This document shows, one piece after another, positions 6,351 to 12,784 of a DNA stretch of 12,784 bases. The position numbers and the translations under genes are program-made. Source of the DNA: Pseudomonadota bacterium (GTDB lineage: Bacteria; Pseudomonadota; Gammaproteobacteria; Burkholderiales; Gallionellaceae); assembly GCA_021781695.1 (NCBI GenBank), contig JAJXWG010000029.1:1-12784 (forward strand). The letters are read 5' to 3'. The first letter of the stretch is position 1. Every line of letters begins with the position of its first letter. The notes beneath the pieces were generated by a model. It worked only from the letters and a program-made list of their open reading frames with translations, did no database searches and had not been told where the DNA came from.

Positions 6351-8990
6351 TCACGTTCTCCACAGCAGCGCCTCGAATTCCTCAAGCGGCACGGGCTTGC
6401 TGAACAGATATCCCTGGAACGCGTCGCAGCCGCGCAGGTCTAGAAACTCGAACTGCGCCAAAGTTTCCACGCCTTCTGCAATCACTGTCAGCCCCATCGC
6501 CTCTGTCATCGCAATCACGGTCTGCACGATGGCCGCATCGTTGGGGTCAGTCGCGATGTCACGCACAAATGACTGATCTATCTTGAGCTGGTCCAGCGGC
6601 AGGCGTTTCAGATACTGCAGCGAAGAATAGCCCGTGCCGAAGTCATCCATCGAAAAACCCACACCCAGCCTGTTGATTTCGCGCATCTTCAGTATTGTTT
6701 CTTCGACCTGTTCCAGCACGACGCTCTCGGTCAGCTCAAGCTTCAACCGCGATGGATCAGCACCTGACACCTTGAGCACTCGTTCTACTTCTGCCACAAA
6801 ATCCGCCTGGCGGAACTGCGTTGCGCTGACATTCACCGCCAGCACCAGATCGCAGGTCAACGCATCGTCCTGCCAGACTCTGAGCTGTTCACAGGCGCGC
6901 TCGAGAACCCACAATCCCAGCGGCAATATCAAGCTGGTCTGTTCGCACAAGGGAATGAAATGCAAAGGCGAGATCAGGCCGCGTTCGGGATGAACCCAGC
7001 GCAGCAGCACTTCCGCACCTATAGGCCTGCGTTTGTTGTCGACCTGTATCTGATAATAGAGACGGAATTGAGACTCTCTCAACGCACTGCGCAATTCGGA
7101 CTCCATCTCTACACGCGCCTCCAGGGTTGCCTGCATATCCGGGTCGTAAAAACGTATCGCATTGCGCCCCGCCGCCTTGGCCTGATACATCGCCATGTCG
7201 GCAAATTTGAGCAGGTCGTCGATTTTCTCCTCATAACCGCGAAACAGCACGATGCCGATGCTGGGGGTCGTATGATGCGCATATTGATTGAGCTCGTAGG
7301 CCACATTCAGCGCGGCGCGTATCTTTTCGCCCACGAGCTCGGCCTGCAACACCGCCACGTTCACATGCGCGCTCAGCATCTCAAGCACCACCACGAACTC
7401 GTCACCGCCTATGCGCGCAACGCTGTCACCATCCCTCACGCAAGCCTGCAGCCGGCGGGCCACCTCGATTAGCAGCATATCTCCCATGTCATGGCCACGG
7501 CTGTCGTTAAGCTTCTTGAAATCATCCAGATCAAGAAACATCAGCGCAGCATAACAACCATTCCTGTCGCTGGCGGCAACCGCCTGATTCAACCTGTCCA
7601 GCAACAGGCGCCGGTTGGGCAGACCCGTCAATGCATCGAAGAAAGCCAGCTGATGTATCTTCTGTTCGGCAGATTTTCGCTCGGTGATATCCAGGAAGGT
7701 CGCCACCGCACCCAGCACCTGGCCGTTTTTGATGATGGGGTGAGACCAGTATTCGACACAAACCGCGGTGCCATCGCGACGCCAGAACACTTCGTCGTCA
7801 ACATGGTTGGCCTGCCGCTGCCTGAACGCCTGATACACTTTGCAAGTCTCGACAGGATAAGGACTGCCATCGGCATGAGAGTGATGGATCAGATCATGCG
7901 TGATTTTTCCTACGATCTCGCTTGCGTCGGCATAGCCCAGTATGCGCAGAAAGGCTGCATTCACGAAGGTACAAACGCCATCGTTGTCCACGCCATAAAT
8001 TCCCTCGGCGACAGAATCGAGCACGCGCTGCATACTCCCCTGCGTATCCTGCAGTGCGCGCTGGGCAAGCTTGCGCTCGGTGATGTCCCGGCACGAGCAA
8101 TAAATCCTCCCGTCGGGCAAAATGACCGCATTCAATTCCATCGGGATCTTCACGCCGTCCTTCCTTACCAAGCGTATTTCCTTCACATGGCGATCATGGT
8201 CGACAAGTATTTCCCTGGCTGCCTGGCGATAACGATCCTGCCAGTCAGCCGGAACAAGATCGAACACGGCCATGTCGTAAAGGCTTTTTCGGTTATAGCC
8301 CAGGAGCTTGATCACGTTGTCATTGACATAGACGATGGAACCGTCCCGTTTGCAGATGAATACCGCATCGGGCGAATATCTCAGCGTCATGCGCATGCGC
8401 ATCTCGCTCTCGCGCAGGGAATCGGTCATCTCGCGCGCCTGCTGTTCGGCATGCAACATCCTGTGCAAATATTTCTGCTCCAGCGCCTCCTGCCTGCCTG
8501 CATTTTGCGCTGCGATGTGCCTGTCGTAAAAGTTTGCCAGAATCGCGCACGCAAACCAGCAAAACGCCCCTGCTGAAACAAACAGGGACAAGATGCGCGA
8601 TTCGATCTCGGACATCCCGCTGACTGACCCTGCCGAAGAGAGGTAATGCATCAGACTGATGCCGGCGAACATCAACAACGCGGCAAGAGCGATGCGCAGC
8701 GCACTGATTTCCCGCATCAGTAAAAAACCAGACAGGGAAGCCAGCATCACAGGCAAGGCGGAGAGCAGAGTGCTGTCAAAGGAGGCAGACGGGCTCATGC
8801 CGGCCACATGCAATGACCAGACGGACAAGCCCAGCGTGAAACTTCCGGTCAGCATCCAAAAGACAGCCACATGGCCGGAATGCTTGTGCATCCGCTGCGC
8901 ATGGGTCCAGGCCGCATAAAAACCCATCATTGCGATCAGGAGCGGAAAGCCTGCCATCGAGAAATTCCAGTACATCTGCACAGTTTTCAT
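6351..8990 (-). CDS. Membrane MHYT-like-PAS-PAS-GGDEF-EAL c-di-GMP enzyme
   Basis: The product has 879 residues. Five hydrophobic segments (about 11-27, 41-62, 74-93, 98-117, 131-154) carry WSLHVAGM (58-65) and LMHY (113-116), the spacing and motifs of a divergent MHYT sensor; such domains have been proposed to bind copper and sense O2, CO or NO. A short coiled coil (160-200) leads to PAS domains at about 200-303 and 320-437. The GGDEF domain has GGDEF at 528-532 and an RxxD inhibitory site at 519-522. The EAL domain has EVL (660-662), Asn720, ELTES (752-756), DDFGTG (782-787), Lys803, Glu839 and Gln859. Both enzymes look intact, so either direction of c-di-GMP turnover is possible. It is the last gene of a four-gene operon, 27 bp after the diguanylate cyclase. 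The start at 8990 has only AACAGG directly before it; Met6 is an alternative. Confidence 0.93.
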   Translation of the reverse strand: MKTVQMYWNFSMAGFPLLIAMMGFYAAWTHAQRMHKHSGHVAVFWMLTGSFTLGLSVWSLHVAGMSPSASFDSTLLSALPVMLASLSGFLLMREISALRIALAALLMFAGISLMHYLSSAGSVSGMSEIESRILSLFVSAGAFCWFACAILANFYDRHIAAQNAGRQEALEQKYLHRMLHAEQQAREMTDSLRESEMRMRMTLRYSPDAVFICKRDGSIVYVNDNVIKLLGYNRKSLYDMAVFDLVPADWQDRYRQAAREILVDHDRHVKEIRLVRKDGVKIPMELNAVILPDGRIYCSCRDITERKLAQRALQDTQGSMQRVLDSVAEGIYGVDNDGVCTFVNAAFLRILGYADASEIVGKITHDLIHHSHADGSPYPVETCKVYQAFRQRQANHVDDEVFWRRDGTAVCVEYWSHPIIKNGQVLGAVATFLDITERKSAEQKIHQLAFFDALTGLPNRRLLLDRLNQAVAASDRNGCYAALMFLDLDDFKKLNDSRGHDMGDMLLIEVARRLQACVRDGDSVARIGGDEFVVVLEMLSAHVNVAVLQAELVGEKIRAALNVAYELNQYAHHTTPSIGIVLFRGYEEKIDDLLKFADMAMYQAKAAGRNAIRFYDPDMQATLEARVEMESELRSALRESQFRLYYQIQVDNKRRPIGAEVLLRWVHPERGLISPLHFIPLCEQTSLILPLGLWVLERACEQLRVWQDDALTCDLVLAVNVSATQFRQADFVAEVERVLKVSGADPSRLKLELTESVVLEQVEETILKMREINRLGVGFSMDDFGTGYSSLQYLKRLPLDQLKIDQSFVRDIATDPNDAAIVQTVIAMTEAMGLTVIAEGVETLAQFEFLDLRGCDAFQGYLFSKPVPLEEFEALLWRT
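6385..6410. repeat. Direct repeat copy 2 (in intact EAL domain)
   Basis: These 26 bp are identical to 1982-2007 and in the same orientation. They lie in the intact gene's codons for the LFSKPVPL segment. A second shared block of 19 bp lies at 2111-2129 and 6514-6532. Recombination between these copies would delete the kinase/HD-GYP operon. Confidence 0.85.
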
Positions 8991-9017
8991 CCTGTTATAC
9001 CACGCCAGATCATGGTC

Positions 9018-10367
9018 TCATTCCTCCTTAGGTGCAAACATCGTGATATGTTGATAAAAACAGATCCGGTTGCGGCCTTCCTTTTTGGCCTGATACATCG
9101 CGGCATCGGCGCAATGCAAAAGCTCATCCTGGCTGCCGCAATAATCGATGAACAGCACCACTCCGATGCTCGATGTGCAACGGTGCTCGATCAATATTTC
9201 CTCCTGCCCCTGCGGCTGATAGTTCAGGAAATAGCCTTCTGCCAATATCGTGCGGATTTTTTCTGCAACCCCGCGCGCAAGACTAAGTGAATGTGCGTAA
9301 TCGGCATCGAGGCGTCCCAGCATCACGACGAATTCATCGCCACCGAATCTTGCGACCGTATCCTCCTCGCGCAGACAACTGCTGATTCTGCGCGCCGCCT
9401 CGATCAGCAGCAGATCGCCGACTGCGTGGCCGAACTCGTCATTGAGCGGCTTGAAATTATCCAGGTCGATGAACAGCAAAGCGCCGTGGTATCCGCCCCG
9501 CGCGCAGGCTGACAAAGCCTGCGCCAGCCTGTCGTTCAGCAATCGCCGGTTGGGCAGGTGCGTCAGCGTGTCATAAAAAGCCAGCTCGTGCAGCTGATTG
9601 GTAGCCTCATTGATGCGGCTTTGCAGGATAGTCCTCTCGTGCTGCAAATCGGCTGTCATCTGATTGATGCCGCGCGACAGGATGCAGAACTCGCGTATGT
9701 CGGTTTCCTCCACCACGCGCGTGTCGAGATGCCCCTCGCCTATCGCATGTATTGCATGGCTCAGTTTGGTGATCGGCAAAATGATGCGGCGTGTGGCAAT
9801 CTGCACCAGATACAGCGTCAACAGCAAGAAGAATACCGTCATCAGCAGCGTAACCTGCAACAGGTGCAACTTCTGCTTGTGCGTCGCATCCCGGCTCATT
9901 TCCAGCACCACCGCCCCTGCCTGCTCAACGACAGGTCTGGCATCCTGCTCGTTCAGATCGATCCGGCTGGCAAGTATAGGGCGATACAGCAGCAGCAACT
10001 CGCCGTTATCAAATATCGGGGTCTGTGCGCTCACCAGACCCAACTCGTTGCCGGCATTCGATATCTCTCCATCCTTGACGATCGCCTGCTGATCCGCGTT
10101 GAATAGCGCGACTCCCCTGACATCCGACTCCTGCATCGCACTCTTGGCTATCCCGTCCAGAAACATGCGGTTTCCGGAAAACACCCCGTATTCGCTGCTG
10201 ACAGCCAGTTGACGGGCAAGCTGTTGTCCGTGGGCAACCAGGTTGCGGTCCAGATCGGCGTATCGGTCATGGAGCAGAAAGGCTTCAAGCAGGATCACCA
10301 TGACCATCAAAGGCATCAGCGTAAACCAGATGACATGCGTGCGTATGCTGAATTTTTTTCTCATCAT
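9018..10367 (-). CDS. Membrane diguanylate cyclase (periplasmic sensor-HAMP-GGDEF)
   Basis: The product is a 449-residue inner-membrane protein. Seen: TM1 (about 11-31); a periplasmic domain (32-167) with HGQQLARQLAVSSEYGVFSGN, a segment reminiscent of BarA/YfiN-type small sensor domains; TM2 (168-190); HAMP (191-243); a short coiled coil; and a GGDEF domain (254-436). The last carries DLDNF (301-305), GGDEF (342-346) and an RxxD inhibitory site (333-336), so it should make c-di-GMP and be feedback-inhibited. Its ATG overlaps the stop of the upstream substrate-binding protein gene (ATGA), implying coupled translation and suggesting the periplasmic partner regulates it. Met2 follows directly and could also start. 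Known parallels are V. cholerae NspS-MbaA and Pseudomonas YfiR-YfiN, where periplasmic proteins control c-di-GMP enzymes. Whether this pair works the same way is inference. Confidence 0.93.
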   Translation of the reverse strand: MMRKKFSIRTHVIWFTLMPLMVMVILLEAFLLHDRYADLDRNLVAHGQQLARQLAVSSEYGVFSGNRMFLDGIAKSAMQESDVRGVALFNADQQAIVKDGEISNAGNELGLVSAQTPIFDNGELLLLYRPILASRIDLNEQDARPVVEQAGAVVLEMSRDATHKQKLHLLQVTLLMTVFFLLLTLYLVQIATRRIILPITKLSHAIHAIGEGHLDTRVVEETDIREFCILSRGINQMTADLQHERTILQSRINEATNQLHELAFYDTLTHLPNRRLLNDRLAQALSACARGGYHGALLFIDLDNFKPLNDEFGHAVGDLLLIEAARRISSCLREEDTVARFGGDEFVVMLGRLDADYAHSLSLARGVAEKIRTILAEGYFLNYQPQGQEEILIEHRCTSSIGVVLFIDYCGSQDELLHCADAAMYQAKKEGRNRICFYQHITMFAPKEE

Positions 10368-11257
10368 CTCAAGCCCCCTGATGATTTTCTGACCTGAAGA
10401 AGGATGGCATCGTCCGGCTCGATGGCCAGCCCGAAGGCTCTGGCCACCGCACGGTTGACGGCGATGCTGTACTGGATAGGAAACTGTGCCACGGGCAATC
10501 TTCCCGTTCTGGCGTATGCAGCAGTAGCGCTGTCTGCCTGCACTGCCAGTTGTTCAGGAGTGGAAAAAATTGCGCACAATGCGCCCGCCCTGACATAGGC
10601 CTCTGAAACCCCTACCAACGGAATGCCGCGCCTATAACTTGTCAGAAGGATATTGCGTATGCTGTTGGCATTGTAAATTTCACTGTCCGGCACCGCGAGC
10701 AGCACATCGCTCTGCCCCAGCACATCATCCAGATCGACAGACAGCGTATTCCCGCCGCCCAGATGCCTTGCGATCAAGGTGTCATGGTGAAGGGCAAGCT
10801 CGCTCTTCAGCGCGGGAATATCCAGGCTTGCCGAATACAGCACCCCTATCCTTTTTCGCTCAGGCAATACAGCGTGCAGCAAATTAACCTGTCTGCGCCA
10901 GGGCTGATCAAGATAGATCGCTGAAATTTCACCTTGCTTCAATGTGCGCAAATCCGCATAGGTCTTGCTCGGTATCATCGCAGCAAGCAAGGGCTGGGCG
11001 GTTTTTTCAGCCACCCGGTATGCAGCTCTCACCCCGACGCTCACGATCAGGTCGGTTTTTTGCGCATCGAAATCTTCAGCGTGCTGAAGCAGGTCAACAC
11101 GAATATCAGGGGGAAGATTCTGACTGAAGTCCTTGGCAAAACTCAGATAAAGTGGCGTGCTGTCGCTCAACACCATCAGCACGCGCAACTCGTCTGCATG
11201 CGAAACTCCGCACAGCAGCAGGAAAATAAAGGCCAGAATTTTTTTGGCCGGCGCCAT
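10364..11257 (-). CDS. Periplasmic ABC-type substrate-binding protein (PF04392-like)
   Basis: The product has 297 residues, starting with a signal peptide (basic KK, hydrophobic core, likely cleavage after Ala21 in VSHA-DE). Seen: a two-lobed binding-protein pattern: an N lobe with DLIVSVGVRAAY (69-80), a second lobe opening with RKRIGVLYS (134-142), GIPLVGVSEAYVRAGAL (211-227), and a C-terminal SIAVNRAVARAFGLAIEPD stretch. These fit the ABC_sub_bind (PF04392, TrpX-like) family. The ligand cannot be predicted from sequence. A Cys at residue 16 is not in a good lipobox, so it is probably soluble. The gene starts one base after the TonB receptor stop and overlaps the diguanylate cyclase start by 4 bp. 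No permease or ATPase gene is in view, so a signalling role or a distant transporter partner is likely. A weak ribosome site suggests dependence on upstream translation. Confidence 0.82.
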   Translation of the reverse strand: MAPAKKILAFIFLLLCGVSHADELRVLMVLSDSTPLYLSFAKDFSQNLPPDIRVDLLQHAEDFDAQKTDLIVSVGVRAAYRVAEKTAQPLLAAMIPSKTYADLRTLKQGEISAIYLDQPWRRQVNLLHAVLPERKRIGVLYSASLDIPALKSELALHHDTLIARHLGGGNTLSVDLDDVLGQSDVLLAVPDSEIYNANSIRNILLTSYRRGIPLVGVSEAYVRAGALCAIFSTPEQLAVQADSATAAYARTGRLPVAQFPIQYSIAVNRAVARAFGLAIEPDDAILLQVRKSSGGLR

Positions 11258-11258
11258 G

Positions 11259-12784
11259 TCACCAGTTTACCGTCAGCATGACATAGCCACGCCGGTTGAA
11301 TAGGTTGCTGGCGATGTATTCGGTATAAGCCTGATTGAGCAGATTCTGCAGCACCAGCGCCACATCCCCCTTCACACCTGCTGCTACGTTGAAGGCTCTG
11401 GCAATGCGCACATCCACGCGGCGCTGTATCGGCTGATAGTCGATGGTGCCGCGGTCGAACGGTTGCATCGCACTCTGGTAATACGCGGCCGTGCTGAACG
11501 AATAATCATGCGGCAGGCGCAGCATGTAAAGTGCGCTTGCGCTGTTTTGAGGGATGCTCGCACCGAGGATGTCGCTGTTTAAAGGATCCGAGGATGCCAT
11601 GATTTTCTGCCCGCCAGCGGCCAGGAGCACGCCGTTGCTGGCGGCCCACGCGTGCGCGAAATTCACGGTCAGGCTGTTGTCCTGATCGAATTCATGTTTT
11701 ACCGTCGCCTCGAACCCATGGTACTCGCCGGACATCCCGTTCACAAAACTTTTTGCCGTGGAAGAAAGATAGATCCCGTTGCTCAACTGATCACTATACA
11801 GCCTGAGATCGACCGTGCTTGACCAGTCTGGAAATTCGCCCAGATAGCCGATTTCGTGGGAGACCAGTTTTTCAGGGAGCAAACCGGGGGAATTCATCGT
11901 CTGGGTTGGAATGATCAAGGCGCCCGGCTGCATCAAGGGATAACTGGTCTCGGCCATTGCAGGCGTCCGGTAGGCAACCGATACGCCCATGCGCAGGGTC
12001 TGTTTCGGCGTGACATGGTAATTCAACGCGATGCGCGGGGAGGTGTTGAATTGCCCCAGATCATTCTGCTCGAACATGCTGCCGAGATTGAGCAGCCACT
12101 TTGGCGAAATGCCCCACTCATCGTGAGCGAACAGCCTGTACTCGTTGTAGACATAGGACGACGAGTAATACAGCGAAATCGGCGGCATCGCGCTCTGGCC
12201 ACCGGCTCTGTCTATCTGATATGCCGCCCCGTACACCAGGCGGTTGGTATCGCTTAAAGGCAGTGTGTGTTGCACTTCGATTTCATCGCGGCTGGTCTGC
12301 AAGGACTGCATGACAGGGCCAGGATAATACACACCGACCAGGTAAACGGGAAATGCCTCGGACTGGTCCTGCCTCGTATGTGAATAGCGCAGCGACAATT
12401 CAGCACCTTGTTCCAGCTGGCGCACCCATCCCAGTTGCACGAAATCCGAATTGCTGATCAGGTTATGAAAAGGATCCCCGTTCGTGCCGAGGTAGTTATT
12501 GTCAGGTCCGGGATTCTTGTCGCTGAACCCGACTCCCTGCACATCGTGATTGAAACCGAACTGTATGTCATAGCGATCGATGCCGTTGGGATGATAATCC
12601 CCGCGATAATTGAAGAGGCGCGCCTGATTGCTGTCATTGCTGTTGTTCAAGAGCCCCGGCGCCTTGAACGTTGAGAGCGTATAGCCATTGGGCGGAGTGG
12701 TGAGGTTGTCATAACCGTTGTCCGCAGTATAGGCCAGGGTCATTCGGTAGTCATAGGCATCGCCACGTTTGCCAAAGCGCGCCT
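11259..12784 (-). CDS. TonB-dependent outer-membrane receptor, C-terminal barrel (5' end outside window)
   Basis: The frame is open to the window edge, showing about 507 codons of the barrel; the plug domain and TonB box lie beyond. Seen: repeated amphipathic beta-strand patterns with many Tyr/Trp/Asn residues, and an AYRTPAMAE block followed by LLPEKLVSHEIGYLGEF, which matches the TonB-receptor barrel pattern (RxP...LxPE...EIGY). The chain ends in FNRRGYVMLTVNW, a final strand with terminal aromatic residue as required for BAM-dependent outer-membrane insertion. Cargo is unknown; the vitamin B12/siderophore receptor families are possible relatives. Any in-frame Met near 12743 is internal, because coding continues upstream (RFGKGDAYDYR). 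It is the first visible gene of the operon with the binding protein and two c-di-GMP enzymes, so it may supply or report the ligand that sets cyclase activity. Confidence 0.88.
   Translation of the reverse strand, partial: ARFGKRGDAYDYRMTLAYTADNGYDNLTTPPNGYTLSTFKAPGLLNNSNDSNQARLFNYRGDYHPNGIDRYDIQFGFNHDVQGVGFSDKNPGPDNNYLGTNGDPFHNLISNSDFVQLGWVRQLEQGAELSLRYSHTRQDQSEAFPVYLVGVYYPGPVMQSLQTSRDEIEVQHTLPLSDTNRLVYGAAYQIDRAGGQSAMPPISLYYSSSYVYNEYRLFAHDEWGISPKWLLNLGSMFEQNDLGQFNTSPRIALNYHVTPKQTLRMGVSVAYRTPAMAETSYPLMQPGALIIPTQTMNSPGLLPEKLVSHEIGYLGEFPDWSSTVDLRLYSDQLSNGIYLSSTAKSFVNGMSGEYHGFEATVKHEFDQDNSLTVNFAHAWAASNGVLLAAGGQKIMASSDPLNSDILGASIPQNSASALYMLRLPHDYSFSTAAYYQSAMQPFDRGTIDYQPIQRRVDVRIARAFNVAAGVKGDVALVLQNLLNQAYTEYIASNLFNRRGYVMLTVNW

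Noticed and set aside
7491..8576. Long + strand open frame (361 codons) opposite the GGDEF-EAL gene
   Set aside because: It lies wholly antisense to a gene with clear domains, its translation shows no recognisable motif, and it is a by-product of codon bias in the real frame.
11195..11257. Lipoprotein signal on the substrate-binding protein
   Set aside because: The Cys at residue 16 is preceded by LLL, a poor lipobox, while VSHA at 18-21 gives a better ordinary cleavage site.
1..12784. tRNA, rRNA, CRISPR array, insertion sequence, transposase or phage genes, c-di-GMP riboswitch
   Set aside because: Looked for on both strands and not seen. Coding density leaves only the 57 bp spacer, too short for a riboswitch, and there are no evenly spaced repeats or terminal inverted repeats.

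Overview
The window reads as a moderately GC-rich proteobacterial chromosome segment. The gene families and their style (AmmeMemoRadiSam triad, many-PAS c-di-GMP proteins, a TonB receptor joined to a PF04392-like binding protein) suggest a betaproteobacterium, perhaps of the Nitrosomonadales/Gallionellaceae type. This is inference, since no rRNA or marker gene is present. Coding density is very high. The only real non-coding stretch is an AT-rich spacer of about 57 bp at 2164-2220.

Left block (1-1948, + strand): the AmmeMemoRadiSam triad. It holds the end of a Memo-family protein, an AMMECR1-domain protein and a radical SAM enzyme in one tightly packed operon. The set is conserved across bacteria and archaea but its reaction is unknown. 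The last gene runs tail-to-tail into a broken remnant of an EAL-domain gene on the - strand (1945-2163).

Middle block (2164-6350, + strand): an AT-rich promoter spacer, then a two-gene operon joined by an ATGA overlap. The first gene is a soluble hybrid histidine kinase (pseudo-REC, REC, three PAS, HisKA, HATPase, REC). The second is a REC-HD-GYP response regulator, a predicted c-di-GMP phosphodiesterase. Its stop codon directly abuts that of the next, convergent gene (TGA/TCA at 6348-6353).

Right block (6351-12784, - strand, read right to left): a packed operon of a TonB-dependent outer-membrane receptor (5' end outside the window), a periplasmic ABC-type substrate-binding protein, a membrane HAMP-GGDEF diguanylate cyclase, and a membrane (MHYT-like)-PAS-PAS-GGDEF-EAL protein. 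Gaps are 1 bp, a 4 bp overlap and 27 bp. No ABC permease or ATPase is present, so the binding protein may serve signalling rather than uptake. The operon looks like an outer membrane-periplasm-inner membrane route that ends in c-di-GMP synthesis.

Together, bases 2221-10367 form a c-di-GMP island with predicted synthesis (two GGDEF domains) and two unrelated degradation chemistries (EAL and HD-GYP) in two convergent operons. The EAL remnant is a paralogue of the 3' end of the intact GGDEF-EAL gene and lies in the same orientation, so the kinase/HD-GYP pair is bracketed by direct repeats. This suggests the pair was inserted into, or rearranged within, an older EAL locus.
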